Below, piece after piece: positions 25,099 through 34,200 of a stretch of 64,000 nucleotides of DNA. The notes beneath the pieces are model-generated. The model ran no database searches, was not told where the DNA came from, and worked only from the letters and a program-made list of their open reading frames with translations. Each line of letters begins with the position of its first letter. Position 1 is the stretch's first letter. Origin of the DNA: Bacillus infantis (GTDB lineage Bacteria; Bacillota; Bacilli; Bacillales; Cytobacillaceae); assembly GCF_020171945.1 (NCBI RefSeq), contig NZ_JAIVAP010000001.1:372001-436000 (forward strand), given 5' to 3'. Position numbers and translations under genes: made by a program.

Positions 25099-26187
25099 AT
25101 GAAAATCATTTTAAATAACAAGGGGTTCCTGGCTGCTTTTTTCATTGCTCTAGCCGGCGGTATGATCTTTACTGTCCTCCAGCTGCCGATTCCCTGGCTG
25201 CTTGGCAGTCTGACGGCCATACTTGCTGCCAGCAGGTTCATTCCCTTCAAGCTGGAATGGCCAAGAAAGCTGAGGGACGCAGGAATCTTGATGGTCGGAT
25301 ACAGCATTGGTTTGTCATTCACAAAGGATGCTGTCATCCAGATGTCAGGCAAGCTGCCAAGTATGCTTGCCATGACCTTGCTTACCATTGCGTTTTCGGT
25401 CCTCCTTGCCATCATCGTTTCCCGCATTTCCGGTATTGATTTTCCAACGGTCCTTACAGGCAGCATACCTGGCGGGCTTTCGCAAATGCTTGTTTTTGCA
25501 GAAGAATCAGAAGGGATTGACTTGACGACAGTAACCTTTCTGCAGGTTGCAAGACTGCTGATGATTGTGTTCTTTGTCCCTTTTTTAGTATTAGGTCCGC
25601 TTTTATCAGGAGAAGCGGGGCCAGCTTCCATCATGAAGGAAGAAATACCAGGATGGAGTGCCCTTTTTCCCGATGTCATCCCCTTTGTCGCCGCATCACT
25701 GACAGGTGCATATCTAGGGAGAAAATTAAGGCTGCCGACACCTTATCTGCTCGGCCCGATTGTCTCAACCGCTCTTATCGGGATATTTTATGCGAGAGGG
25801 CCTGCGCTTCCTCCTTCCCTGCTGGATCTGTCCCAATTTTTCATCGGCGCCCATATCGGCCTCCTCATGAGGCCGGAAAAGCTCCATCACAAAACCAAAA
25901 CCATCTCGCTTGCCCTTTTAAGCGGCGCTCTGCTTATCGGAATATCCCTGTTATTGAGTACCCTGCTGGCATTCGAGTATAATCTTTCTTCTGCCACCAG
26001 CTTTCTTAGCCTGGCTCCAGGAGGAATGGACCAAATGGGAATCCTGGCACACGAGGTTCATGCAGATCTGGCCACAGTCACCGGATATCAGCTTTTCAGG
26101 ATCTTTTTTATCTTTTTCGCCGTCCCTCCTGCACTGCGCTGGTATTTCCGCCGGAGGACATACAGGAGAACGGTAAAAAGGGCCTGA
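25099..26187 (+). CDS. AbrB-type membrane protein (duplicated AbrB transmembrane domain)
   Basis: A 362-residue polytopic protein with ten or so hydrophobic segments arranged as an internal duplication; the repeated motif is PWLLGSLTA (residues 30-40) and PYLLGPIVS (about 215). Similar glycine-proline turns follow in PGGLSQM and PGGMDQM. The family is labelled AbrB or ammonia monooxygenase regulator in databases, but those names have little experimental support; it looks like a transporter. GAAGG seven bases before ATG 25099. The structured RNA immediately upstream may control it. Confidence 0.82.
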   Translation: MKIILNNKGFLAAFFIALAGGMIFTVLQLPIPWLLGSLTAILAASRFIPFKLEWPRKLRDAGILMVGYSIGLSFTKDAVIQMSGKLPSMLAMTLLTIAFSVLLAIIVSRISGIDFPTVLTGSIPGGLSQMLVFAEESEGIDLTTVTFLQVARLLMIVFFVPFLVLGPLLSGEAGPASIMKEEIPGWSALFPDVIPFVAASLTGAYLGRKLRLPTPYLLGPIVSTALIGIFYARGPALPPSLLDLSQFFIGAHIGLLMRPEKLHHKTKTISLALLSGALLIGISLLLSTLLAFEYNLSSATSFLSLAPGGMDQMGILAHEVHADLATVTGYQLFRIFFIFFAVPPALRWYFRRRTYRRTVKRA

Positions 26188-26276
26188 CTCTGAGTTCTGT
26201 TAATTTTGGAAAAAACTTATAATCACAGCCCTAATAACATGCGTTATCGTTATGTAAATAGCAGGGTTAACAAACC

Positions 26277-26310
26277 AAAAAAGCCTGGGATGTCCCAGGC
26301 TTTTTATTTT
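26277..26310. terminator. strong intrinsic terminator
   Basis: AAGCCTGGGA and TCCCAGGCTT pair over 10 bp with a 2-4 base loop, flanked by A and T runs; it ends the AbrB-type gene. Confidence 0.88.
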
Positions 26311-26424
26311 TGAATATGTTGATCTTATTCCATAAACGCACTCAAAGCTGAATAGTTAAACAACCGGTTTCCCGTTTACCTTATTCATTCTCAAACAATG
26401 ATACATGTTCCCTGCTATTGGAGA

Positions 26425-26615
26425 TTTTTAGAGGGGAAAATTTCCCTTATTTTGAAAAAAGTACTGAAAATAGCTTAAATAGAGGGAGAAATTTCCCTTA
26501 TGAGAGTCGAAAGCGTGAAGATAGATTTCTTTTATTCGCATAGAGGGAAAAACTCCTCTTATTTTGCCCAAAAACCACCTCTGATCAGCATTTAAGAGTA
26601 AAATTTCCCCTTATT
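26425..26615. repeat. four-copy intergenic repeat with GGGAAATTTCCC core
   Basis: AGAGGGGAAAATTTCCCTTA, AGAGGGAGAAATTTCCCTTA, AGAGGGAAAAACTCCTCTTA and AAGAGTAAAATTTCCCCTTA start near 26430, 26481, 26542 and 26594. Each is palindromic around the core and they are separated by 30-40 unrelated bases. Apart from these and the terminator, the 678-base gap 26188-26865 shows no gene. Confidence 0.7.
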
Positions 26616-26865
26616 ATCTATCACTTGTTACTCACTTTTCAGCCTCCCATCTGTTGTATCTGCTGAGAACATTATTTCTTAGAGCAGATGCACGATGGCA
26701 ATCTTTATTGCCAATGTGTTGGAGTGCTAGTTGCTGAGCTATTTTAGTATTTCTGTCTTATCAACAACCATTTGTTTTATGTGTAGAAAGGTATGCGGAC
26801 TCATATGCCATTTACAGTGCTTCTCCAAGAAAACTATTACAGGCCCTCTTTATTATTTATTTTGT

Positions 26866-27612
26866 TTAATTAATAGTTACAGCGTGGCTGCCCATTATCT
26901 TCCATGCCTTTATGAAAGCTTCTTTTTCCGCCTTCCTGTCTTTTGTGCCATAAGGATCGTTTACATAGATATGTTCATCATCATAGCCAGTGACCACGAC
27001 GCTGTGCATGTTGAATGTGACCTCTACCGCCCCCTCGGGCGTATCCCATTTTTCAAAGGAAGCAGCCGGGGTTAAACTGGCTGTTGTTATGATCCATACA
27101 GGCGAGCCTTCACTAACCTTTTTAAGGATTTCATCAAAGCTCTTCCCTGTCAGGTTTTCCGCTTTATCGCCGGCATAAGACTGGGCCAGCTTGAAAATTG
27201 GTCCACTGTAGACGCCAAGCCCTGGCCCGTTGGCCATGTCACCCACAAACCCGGCGTTCGGGCTTCCGTAGCTTCCGTCACTATAGCGGAGCGGGACGGT
27301 TTCAATCTTATCCGCCAATTCATTTTTCGTTACCTTATAGCCTTGATAATTCAGCAGCATGGCGAGGCTTGTCACCTCACAGCCGTTATACAGCCGGGGT
27401 GTATCCATCTGGTTGAACAATGGGACATCCAGCATCACTTCCTCCTTTATGATTTCATTCTTCAGTATCGGCGCATTCTTTGCTTTACTATGTAATTCCG
27501 CTGCCAGGGCCATTCCCGGCTCCTCATTTTCTGCTTCCATCCAATGGTAGCCTACCAGAGTAATAGAAAGACCCAATGCTCCGGCAATAGCGATTCCCCA
27601 AGCTTTTTTCAT
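26866..27612 (-). CDS. exported C39-family papain-like peptidase
   Basis: A 248-residue protein with an N-terminal signal/anchor (KKAWGIAIAGALGLSITLVGYHW) and a C39_2 cysteine peptidase domain. The catalytic Cys is in YNGCEVTSLAMLLNYQGY; the His is in MHSVVVTGYDDEHIYVNDPYG, with the following Asp/Asn of the triad. It starts with QMDTPRLYNGCEV, typical of the Bacillus YvpB-like proteins. It likely acts at or outside the membrane; the substrate is unknown. AAGGAG nine bases upstream supports ATG 27612. Confidence 0.87.
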   Translation of the reverse strand: MKKAWGIAIAGALGLSITLVGYHWMEAENEEPGMALAAELHSKAKNAPILKNEIIKEEVMLDVPLFNQMDTPRLYNGCEVTSLAMLLNYQGYKVTKNELADKIETVPLRYSDGSYGSPNAGFVGDMANGPGLGVYSGPIFKLAQSYAGDKAENLTGKSFDEILKKVSEGSPVWIITTASLTPAASFEKWDTPEGAVEVTFNMHSVVVTGYDDEHIYVNDPYGTKDRKAEKEAFIKAWKIMGSHAVTIN

Positions 27613-27652
27613 CTGCAAATTCTCCTTAGCTGCATACATTCTAGTAATTTTA

Positions 27653-27680
27653 TTATTAAGTCAGATGGGGGCACTTTCAA
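27653..27680 (-). promoter_or_regulatory. promoter of the C39 peptidase gene
   Basis: Minus-strand TTGAAA, 16-base spacer, TAATAA about 40 bases before the start. The remainder of 27681-27971 shows no gene. Confidence 0.45.
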
Positions 27681-27971
27681 GAAATTTGCCTCAAAATTAA
27701 AGATAACTTAATCTTTCCGACACATTCCCTCCCTTCTTTTCCAGTCAAGGATAGATATGGGTCCCTCAGCTATTGCCATCCTCCTCCCTTTTTTCCCCCA
27801 GTTTCGTGCTATTTCCCTTTCTATGAAGGATTCCGTCTAGTTTTGTGAGCTTTTGTCAGCCGGCAGGAATAAAGACAGCCTTGCGGAATATAACAGGCAA
27901 TGATAAAACCGGCTCTGATCCGTTTTGCAAAATCATATTTTTATTCAATATATTTGAAAGGGTGTTTTTTT

Positions 27972-28895
27972 ATGGAGACTCAATTTATGAAAGCTTACAC
28001 GATTAAAGAAGTTTCGAAGAAGATAGGGGTTCCTTCCGGGACACTTAGGCAGTGGGAAAAAGATTTAAATGGCCTTCTTGTTATTCCCCGTTCCAAGCAG
28101 GGGGTGCGGTTCTTTACTGATACAGAAATTGAGCTATTGGGAAAAATTAAAGAGATGCGCGAGAAAAATCTCAGCAAGGAAATGATCCGCCATCTTATGC
28201 AGATACACCTGGACGGGCGCCGCGAAGAAGAAGCCGGACCAATGCCGGCATCGCCCCCAGCCGTAACAAGAAGCCTGGAGGCCAATCCTGTAAATGATAT
28301 GGAACTCTTTATGGAAGCCCTTGATAGCTACAAAGAAAGCTTCCTTGCTGATATCCGTTCAGAAATCAGGAATGGCATCCGAAAGGAAGTGCTTGAAGAA
28401 GTAAAAAAAGAGATTTCCAGGGGATCGGTGCATACAGTCAAAACAATATCCGATTCTATTTATAAAACAGCTGAAGGTACGAAATCCCAGCTTAAAAGCC
28501 TGTCTCACAAAATCGACCAGGCTTCGGAAGAAACCTCCGAAACATTCGGAGCCTTTTCTGAAGAAGTTGCGAGGGCTTCGGAAGGCACTTCTGAGCAGAT
28601 CCGCCAATTGACGGCCCGTGTGTCGGATTCCTCGGAAGCGTCTTCTGAAGAATTCAAAACGATGATCCACTATATTTCAAAATCTGCCGAAATTACTAAT
28701 CATGAGATTACCAGCCTCATTGATACACTGAATAAGGACCGTGATGCCTATCTTCATGCCATGAATGAGGAGAGAGAGCAATATCGGGTGGATATCAAAC
28801 AGCGGGAAGATATCTTCCAGGATTTTGTCGTCGGCTTCCGCCAGGCAGCTGCTGCAGAGGAAAAGGCAAAAAAAGGCTGGAAATTCTGGAAATGA
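27972..28895 (+). CDS. MerR-type HTH protein with long coiled coil (RacA-like, DUF3967)
   Basis: A 307-residue protein. Residues 7-75 form a MerR-like winged helix (TIKEVSKKIGVPSGTLRQWE, RFFTDTEIELLGKI). Residues ~115-285 are charged, with a repeated S-E-T/S-S-E heptad-like pattern (ASEETSETF, ASEGTSEQI, SSEASSEEF at 22-24 residue spacing) predicting a coiled coil. The tail KKGWKFWK is typical of DUF3967/RacA-like proteins. RacA anchors the chromosome to the cell pole at sporulation; whether this protein does so is inference. AAAGGGTG seven bases upstream. Confidence 0.8.
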   Translation: METQFMKAYTIKEVSKKIGVPSGTLRQWEKDLNGLLVIPRSKQGVRFFTDTEIELLGKIKEMREKNLSKEMIRHLMQIHLDGRREEEAGPMPASPPAVTRSLEANPVNDMELFMEALDSYKESFLADIRSEIRNGIRKEVLEEVKKEISRGSVHTVKTISDSIYKTAEGTKSQLKSLSHKIDQASEETSETFGAFSEEVARASEGTSEQIRQLTARVSDSSEASSEEFKTMIHYISKSAEITNHEITSLIDTLNKDRDAYLHAMNEEREQYRVDIKQREDIFQDFVVGFRQAAAAEEKAKKGWKFWK

Positions 28896-29030
28896 GCCCA
28901 TATTCCTGAATGATTATCTGAGACATTGGCACGAAATTTCAGCAGCCTGATGGTTTTTGTTATATTTTAACATCCTCTTTATGCTACGCTTATTTTATGC
29001 ATTAGACGTATCAGCAAAGGAGCGATTAGC

Positions 29031-30239
29031 GTGTTTATCGGAAACCATCAAGACAACCCGGAAGCATACAGGATCTTTTCAAAAGAGTTTATCCAAAACC
29101 CTTATCCAGGCTACCGGAAGCTCAGAGAAGAGCAGCCGGTTTATAAAACCGTCATGCCTGATGGACAGACAGGCTGGGTCATTACGAGATATGAAGACGC
29201 AGTTGCAGCATTGAAGGACAAGCGCTTCATCAAGGACTTTTCAAAACTTTACGGCGGCCAGATGGATCATGAGAGCATCTTTACAGAGAATATGCTCTTC
29301 TCTGATCCTCCTGACCACAAACGGCTGCGCGGCCTGGTTCAGAAAGCATTCACTCCCAGGATGATAGAAAACATGCGCGGCAGGATCAAGGAAATAGCGG
29401 ACCAGCTTTTGGACAGGATGGAAAAAAAGGAAGAAATCAGCCTGATCGATGATTATGCTTTCCCCCTTCCGATCATTGTCATTTCGGAAATCCTTGGTGT
29501 CCCAACAGAAGACCAGGACAAATTCAGGATCTGGTCCAACTCTTTGATAGAAGGGTCAAATGGCGAGAATTGGAATGAAATCCAGCAGCATATGAATGAA
29601 TTTGTCCAGTATCTGGGCGAATGGTTTGCATTTTTGCGCGAAAATCCGCGTGATGACCTGATCAGCCAGCTTATCAATGCTGAAGAAGGCGGGGATAAGC
29701 TGACAGAAAAGGAATTGTATGGCGTCGTCTCCCTGCTGATTATTGCGGGCCATGAAACCACCGTCAACCTGATTGGAAACGGGATCCTCTCCCTGCTTGA
29801 AAATCCTGACCAGCTAAAGCTTCTGAGGGAGAAGCCGGAACTCATCCATAATGCCGTAGAAGAGCTTCTGCGCTACAATGGGCCTGTAGAATACAGCACA
29901 TCGCGCTGGGCAATAGAGGATGTCGAATTCCAGGGGCAAACGATCAGAAAAGGCGAGCTGGTCATTGCTGCACTGAATTCCGCCAATCGCGATGATGAGA
30001 AATTTGCGGATCCGGACGTACTGGACATCACTCGAGAGAGAAGCCCCCATCTCGCTTTTGGCAAGGGCATCCACCTGTGCCTCGGTGCACCACTGGCTCG
30101 TTTAGAAGGCGAGATAGCCATTCTAGCCCTGCTGGAAAGGTTCCCGGAAATCGGGCTGAATGCTTCACCGGATGAGCTGGAGTGGCGTCCAGGCATGATT
30201 GTCAGAGGCGTTAAAGAGCTTCCTTTGAAGGTCAGATAA
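29031..30239 (+). CDS. cytochrome P450 (bacterial class, CYP107/109-like)
   Basis: A 402-residue soluble P450. I-helix AGHETTVNL carries the oxygen-activating acid-Thr pair; the ExxR motif is ELLR; the heme loop is FGKGIHLCLGAPLARLEGEIA with the axial Cys. It needs a ferredoxin/flavodoxin partner, none of which is adjacent. The substrate is unknown. The GTG start at 29031 has AAAGGAGCG six bases upstream. Stands alone, closed by a strong terminator. Confidence 0.94.
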   Translation: MFIGNHQDNPEAYRIFSKEFIQNPYPGYRKLREEQPVYKTVMPDGQTGWVITRYEDAVAALKDKRFIKDFSKLYGGQMDHESIFTENMLFSDPPDHKRLRGLVQKAFTPRMIENMRGRIKEIADQLLDRMEKKEEISLIDDYAFPLPIIVISEILGVPTEDQDKFRIWSNSLIEGSNGENWNEIQQHMNEFVQYLGEWFAFLRENPRDDLISQLINAEEGGDKLTEKELYGVVSLLIIAGHETTVNLIGNGILSLLENPDQLKLLREKPELIHNAVEELLRYNGPVEYSTSRWAIEDVEFQGQTIRKGELVIAALNSANRDDEKFADPDVLDITRERSPHLAFGKGIHLCLGAPLARLEGEIAILALLERFPEIGLNASPDELEWRPGMIVRGVKELPLKVR

Positions 30240-30244
30240 CTGAA

Positions 30245-30269
30245 AAGCAGCCCTGTTTGGGGGCTGCTT
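30245..30269. terminator. intrinsic terminator after the P450 gene
   Basis: AAGCAGCCC-TGTTTGG-GGGCTGCTT: 9-bp perfect stem between convergent genes. Confidence 0.8.
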
Positions 30270-30273
30270 CACT

Positions 30274-30714
30274 TTAAGATTCTGCCATTTTCAAATAAAC
30301 TTCTTCATATTCGTCAAAATCCAGCACCTCTATCACTTCAGACCAATGAAGGACTGTCCCGATGAAATCCCTGATATCAAGTCCGGGCATTTCATATGTT
30401 TCATCATTATTTACAGTGCCTGTAGCATCTTCGATGAAAGTTACCTTATAGCCCCTGTCATAGGCGCTGATGCTTGTGAAGAGACAGCAAAACTCTGTAT
30501 TGAAGCCGGTTATCACCAGCCTTTCGACATCCAATTTCTGCAGCAGCTCTGCCAGATGAGTCCCCAAAAAGGCACTCGGAGTCCTCTTTTCCATCACATA
30601 ATCGGGATAAACGGAAAACTCCGCGATGATCTCAGCTCCTTCACCTTTTTCATATAGCGGGCTTTCTTCAACTCCATCCAGATGCCTTTTTACACTCCCG
30701 GAACATAGCCCCAT
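30274..30714 (-). pseudogene. 5'-truncated isochorismatase-family hydrolase
   Basis: The frame matches the cysteine hydrolase family from RHLDGVEESPLY onward: KRTPSAFLGTHL (catalytic Lys), LVITGFNTEFCCLFTSISAYDRGY (catalytic Cys) and DATGTVNNDETYEMPGLDIRDF. The N-terminal strand with the catalytic Asp (ALLVIDxQ type, about 40 residues) is missing. The residues in front of the match are translated from, or just after, the terminator of the neighbouring operon, so a deletion has joined the gene to that terminator. An enzyme without the Asp should be inactive. A short protein could still be made from ATG 30714. Confidence 0.7.
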
Positions 30715-30734
30715 CCCTCCTCTTTCTTTCAATG

Positions 30735-30760
30735 AAAAAAACCGGATGAATCTCATCCGG
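30735..30760 (-). terminator. intrinsic terminator of the ECF sigma operon
   Basis: Minus-strand CCGGATGA-GAT-TCATCCGG followed by seven T. Confidence 0.88.
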
Positions 30761-30772
30761 CAGATATCTGGA

Positions 30773-30940
30773 CTAGCGGCTTTTTTCTTTCAGAAAGAAG
30801 CTTCCCAAAGTGGTTATGCTGGAAACCAGCATGAAGAAAAATGCAGTACCGGCAAGCCAGGAGCCTTGAAAAATTAAACATATGGCCAAGGCACTGAAAA
30901 AAATGATCAGGCTGAGATCCATCAGACCTTCCTTTGTCAT
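30773..30940 (-). CDS. 55-residue membrane protein of the ECF sigma operon
   Basis: A short frame starting MTKEGLMDLSLIIFFSALAI and ending LGSFFLKEKSR, with two hydrophobic stretches. AAAGGCAGGTAATTCT precedes ATG 30940. It is the last gene before the operon terminator, 39 bases after the 86-residue protein. No family is recognised; membrane location and position in the operon suggest it belongs to the sigma factor regulon. Confidence 0.6.
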   Translation of the reverse strand: MTKEGLMDLSLIIFFSALAICLIFQGSWLAGTAFFFMLVSSITTLGSFFLKEKSR

Positions 30941-30979
30941 AGAATTACCTGCCTTTCGTTATTCAGTAACTCTTTGTTG

Positions 30980-31240
30980 TCATCTTTTCCGCTCAGACGG
31001 CCTTTTTAAACATATTGCTGAAATAATGCCACATAGCACTAGCAGGATTCCAGCTGCAAGAAAGGCTGAAGCAGCTTTTGGAATGTTCTGTTCGGAAAGG
31101 CTATCATCCAGTTCAATGCCCAGGAAATGCATGCCGATCCCGTCTCCATCAACATCTGTCCCGAGATGCATAAGTTCTATGCCTTTACAGGACAATGCCA
31201 TGCCTAAAATAGTCATGAAGATCAGCAGGACAGCTTTCAA
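30980..31240 (-). CDS. small two-helix membrane protein, TTG start
   Basis: An 86-residue protein with hydrophobic helices at residues 2-17 and 58-79 and an acidic loop (GTDVDGDGIGMHFLGIELDD). The start is a TTG at 31240, six bases after GGGAGTG. It lies 36 bases downstream of the anti-sigma-like gene. No recognised family. Confidence 0.6.
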   Translation of the reverse strand: MKAVLLIFMTILGMALSCKGIELMHLGTDVDGDGIGMHFLGIELDDSLSEQNIPKAASAFLAAGILLVLCGIISAICLKRPSERKR

Positions 31241-31276
31241 TTACAGCACTCCCTTTTTTAAAAGCAGTTTGTCTCA

Positions 31277-31597
31277 CTATTCGGGCTGAGGCATGCTATT
31301 CCCTCCTTTTTGGCAAGAGAAATAGGTATCTGCATCCAAAATTCTGTTATAGTTCTCTTCATAGGCTGTTTGTTCAGTTTTTTCAGCGTTCCAAAGGAAA
31401 AAGAATAGAAATATAAGTGCGGCCAGGACAAATATTGCACCGTACATTAGATAATGCATCACAATGAATAGGGTCCTGTTATGTTTGGGAAGGCGGTATA
31501 AAGTGAAGTGTATTTGTTGTTTGACAGAGTGCGGCAGATATGACGGCTCATTTTGCAGGATTCTCTTCAGCTGCTCATCCTTGCATTTCTCATGCAT
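31277..31597 (-). CDS. probable membrane anti-sigma factor
   Basis: A 106-residue protein overlapping the end of the sigma gene by 8 bases. It has a cytosolic N-terminus of about 45 residues (LKRILQNEPSYLPHSVKQQI) and one strong membrane helix (YGAIFVLAALIFLFFFLW). The arrangement sigma-then-membrane protein is the rule for ECF anti-sigma factors. It lacks the zinc-binding ZAS motif (HxxxCxxC), and no family was recognised, so the role is inferred from context. Confidence 0.65.
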   Translation of the reverse strand: MHEKCKDEQLKRILQNEPSYLPHSVKQQIHFTLYRLPKHNRTLFIVMHYLMYGAIFVLAALIFLFFFLWNAEKTEQTAYEENYNRILDADTYFSCQKGGNSMPQPE

Positions 31598-32114
31598 TGC
31601 CGATCCCCCTTTCCTCAGAAAGATAAACAGACAATTTGGCCCTCGCCCGGTTCAGCCTTGATTTCACCGTTCCTATGCTGATTTCCAGCAGCTCGGCAAT
31701 TTCCTTGACGGAGAAATCCTCATAATAGTAAAGGATGACCGGTGCACGGTGTTTTTCATCCAGCTCACCGATCGCTTCGCTTATGCTCTGTGCCGGATCG
31801 CCGAGAAACCGGTCTGATAGATAATATTCTATATCCTCCACAGGCACGACTGTTTGTTTTTTTCTCAGGATGTTATGGCACTCATTGATGAGGATGCGCG
31901 TGATCCAGGTTTTAAAATATTTTGGCTGCTTCAGTTTGCGGATGCTGCGGAAGCTTTTCAGGATCGTTTCCTGAATCGCATCTGCACAATCACTATCATT
32001 GGACAATAGGCCGCGTGCCACCCGGTAAAGCGATAGCTCGCAAGATTCGATCAGTCTGACAAAAGACTCCTCATTTCCTTTTTTGGCAAGAATAATGTCT
32101 TTTTCTGAAAACAC
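31590..32114 (-). CDS. ECF-type RNA polymerase sigma factor
   Basis: A 174-residue sigma factor. Region 2 is seen in LAKKGNEESFVRLIE, DCADAIQETILKSFRSIRKL and YFKTWITRILINECHNILRK; region 4 in LDEKHRAPVILYYYEDFSVK and EIAELLEISIGTVKSRLNRA. It resembles SigV/SigM-type factors but I would not assign a symbol. The GTG start at 32114 follows GGGAGGAA by about seven bases; upstream in-frame ATG codons fall inside the promoter. It heads a four-gene operon with its anti-sigma factor and two small membrane proteins. Confidence 0.9.
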   Translation of the reverse strand: MFSEKDIILAKKGNEESFVRLIESCELSLYRVARGLLSNDSDCADAIQETILKSFRSIRKLKQPKYFKTWITRILINECHNILRKKQTVVPVEDIEYYLSDRFLGDPAQSISEAIGELDEKHRAPVILYYYEDFSVKEIAELLEISIGTVKSRLNRARAKLSVYLSEERGIGNA

Positions 32115-32138
32115 ATTTATCTTCCTCCCTTTGCACAT

Positions 32139-32167
32139 TAGACATTTTTTCGAATGCAAAGGTTCCA
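32139..32167 (-). promoter_or_regulatory. ECF-type autoregulatory promoter
   Basis: Minus-strand TGGAAC, 17-base spacer, TGTCTA, ending 25 bases before the sigma start. This resembles the TGAAAC/CGTCTA elements of Bacillus ECF sigma factors, which usually transcribe their own gene. Confidence 0.6.
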
Positions 32168-32425
32168 TATTTTATCTAAATTGGGCTTAATTACTTATGG
32201 AAAATGGAGAAAAAAGGAGCTTTTTGGGCAATTGGTATTCCTGATTTCTAAACAATCCCGAGCCCAGGATGGCAGGTGATTCAGCCGCTGAAGAGAAAGA
32301 TGTTGAGAGCATTATTTGAGCAATTAATTAAGTTTATGATGAGAATGAAAGAATCCTTAAAATAAACGTTTATGATTCCTGGAGCCATACAAGACCATTA
32401 AAGAAAAATGATTGCCGATTAGCAC

Positions 32426-32453
32426 AAAAAAAGAAGGCCAAATTTCGGCCTTC
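32426..32453 (-). terminator. intrinsic terminator of the DEAD-box helicase gene
   Basis: Minus-strand GAAGGCC-GAAATTT-GGCCTTC followed by seven T. The rest of 32168-32425 has no gene. Confidence 0.88.
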
Positions 32454-32458
32454 TATCA

Positions 32459-34027
32459 TTACCTCCTGCCGCGGCCGGGGCCACGGCTTCCTCTTGAAGC
32501 AGGACCTTGTTCTCTCCGTCCGCCTGTTCCATCTGATCTACTGGATCGCTGTCCGTCACGGGCCCGCCCGCCGCTTGAGCGTGTCCCATCAGACTTTGAA
32601 TATCTATCAGCAGATCGTTCTCCTGAAAGCCTCCGGCCATCTCTATGAGAGTGCCTGTCCCCGGGTCGGCTGCGATTCTCTATCCGCTCATCATTTGAAG
32701 GGCTGCGTCTGTCGCCAGTTGCTCTTCGTCCTTCATTCGACCGTATGCCCCTGTCGCCTGAACGGCTGCTGCGGTCTTCCCGGCTCCCCCGCCCGTCCGT
32801 CCTGCCTCCAGTCCGTCTCCGTGATTCATCACCGCCAGCCCTGCGGTTTCGGTCAGAACGATTTTTTGGTTTGTCTCCGCTGCTCCTATTTTCGCCATCC
32901 GCTGTTGAATTGGCAGTCGCAGCGCTTTCTTCTTTAGGCAGTCTTATATTCAGCTCCTGCTCGATCGCTTTTAAAGCCGCTTCGTCTTTTTCAGCGTAGA
33001 AGGTGACAGCAAGGCCGTCTTTGCCTGCCCGCCCTGTTCGGCCGATGCGGTGGACATAGCTTTCGCTGTCCTGGGGAATGTCGTAGTTGTACACATGTGT
33101 CACGCCCTCCACATCAAGGCCCCTAGCCGCTACATCAGTTGCAATCAGAAACTGGATTTCAGCTTCACGGAACTTCTTCATCACTTTTTCACGTTTCGCC
33201 TGGGTAAGGTCTCCGTGAAGTTCTTCGCATGAAAAGCGCTGTGCCTTCAAGGCATCGTATAATTTTGTGGCCCTGCGGATCGTCCGGCAGAATATAATTG
33301 CCATGAATGGCCTGTCTTCCCGGATCCTGCTGATAAGGGCATTCTGCTTGGCCCTGTCGGTCGTAAATATGGCCAGCTGCTCGATGGCTTTTTCGGGAAC
33401 AAATGTTTTTTCAATGCGGACACTTTCCGGCTCCTTCAGATGCTTTTTAGATAATTTCCTGATATCGTCAGGCATTGTGGCTGAAAACAGCATCGTCTGC
33501 CTGGTAGCAGGGGTCTGGCTTATGATCAGTTCCATCTCGTTCAGAAAACCGATATGCAGCATCTGATCTGCTTCATCAAGGACAAGGAACGAAACCTCTC
33601 CCAGCTGGACAGTCCCCCTCCTGAGATGATCAAGTAGGCGGCCAGGCGTGGCCACCACAATCTGGGTCTGTTTTTGCAGCTTATGCAGCTGCTTTTCGAC
33701 ATCCTGGCCCCCGTACACGGCAAGCACATTCAAATCCGGCATCCCTTCGATCAGCTTTTTCACTTCAGATGTAATTTGCAGGGCGAGCTCTCTTGTCGGT
33801 GTGACAATCAATGCCTGCGTGCTTCCATTAGACGGATCCATTTTTTCGAGGATCGGAAGAATGAACGCCAGCGTTTTTCCTGTGCCTGTCTGTGCCTGGG
33901 CAATGATATCCCTGCCTTCCAATACAATAGGAATTGCTTTTTCCTGGACAGCAGTCGGTTCATCGATTCCCTGGGCCGCCAGTTTATGTATAAGAGGATC
34001 CGAGATCCCAAGATGTTTAAAATTCAA
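32459..34027 (-). CDS. DEAD-box RNA helicase with RG/SR-rich tail
   Basis: A cytosolic RNA helicase of about 522 residues. All helicase motifs are present: Q motif ([11 protein letters not shown]), I AQTGTGKT, Ia PTRELA, Ib [27 protein letters not shown] and [12 protein letters not shown]. After residue ~365 comes a 155-residue low-complexity tail rich in Arg, Gly, Ser and Asp, likely RNA-binding. It is of the CshA type in size but not specifically assignable. The start is probably TTG 34027 (LNFKHLGI), since the ~21 residues before it match nothing; no strong ribosome site decides it. Confidence 0.93.
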   Translation of the reverse strand: MNFKHLGISDPLIHKLAAQGIDEPTAVQEKAIPIVLEGRDIIAQAQTGTGKTLAFILPILEKMDPSNGSTQALIVTPTRELALQITSEVKKLIEGMPDLNVLAVYGGQDVEKQLHKLQKQTQIVVATPGRLLDHLRRGTVQLGEVSFLVLDEADQMLHIGFLNEMELIISQTPATRQTMLFSATMPDDIRKLSKKHLKEPESVRIEKTFVPEKAIEQLAIFTTDRAKQNALISRIREDRPFMAIIFCRTIRRATKLYDALKAQRFSCEELHGDLTQAKREKVMKKFREAEIQFLIATDVAARGLDVEGVTHVYNYDIPQDSESYVHRIGRTGRAGKDGLAVTFYAEKDEAALKAIEQELNIRLPKEESAATANSTADGENRSSGDKPKNRSDRNRRAGGDESRRRTGGRTDGRGSREDRSSRSGDRGIRSNEGRRATGDRRSPSNDERIENRSRPGDRHSHRDGRRLSGERSADRYSKSDGTRSSGGRARDGQRSSRSDGTGGRREQGPASRGSRGPGRGRR

Positions 34028-34200
34028 TCTAATCCCTGCTTTCTTTTGGACAATACTCCTATTATCTGCGATAGCTTCATCAAATAGCAACCTTTATTGG
34101 ACCGTGAATGAAAAAAAGAGACCCGGGAGGGATATACTTGACAGATTGGGCTATGGGAGAGTTCTTTAACCAATGTTAAACTCACACAAAGTATAAAAAA

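Noticed and set aside
30274-30756. Intact isochorismatase-family enzyme starting at 30756
   Set aside because: Its first residues are translated from the terminator stem of the neighbouring operon and the catalytic Asp strand is absent.
32494-32999. Plus-strand frames through the helicase tail
   Set aside because: They mirror the low-complexity RG/SR-coding DNA of the DEAD-box gene on the other strand.
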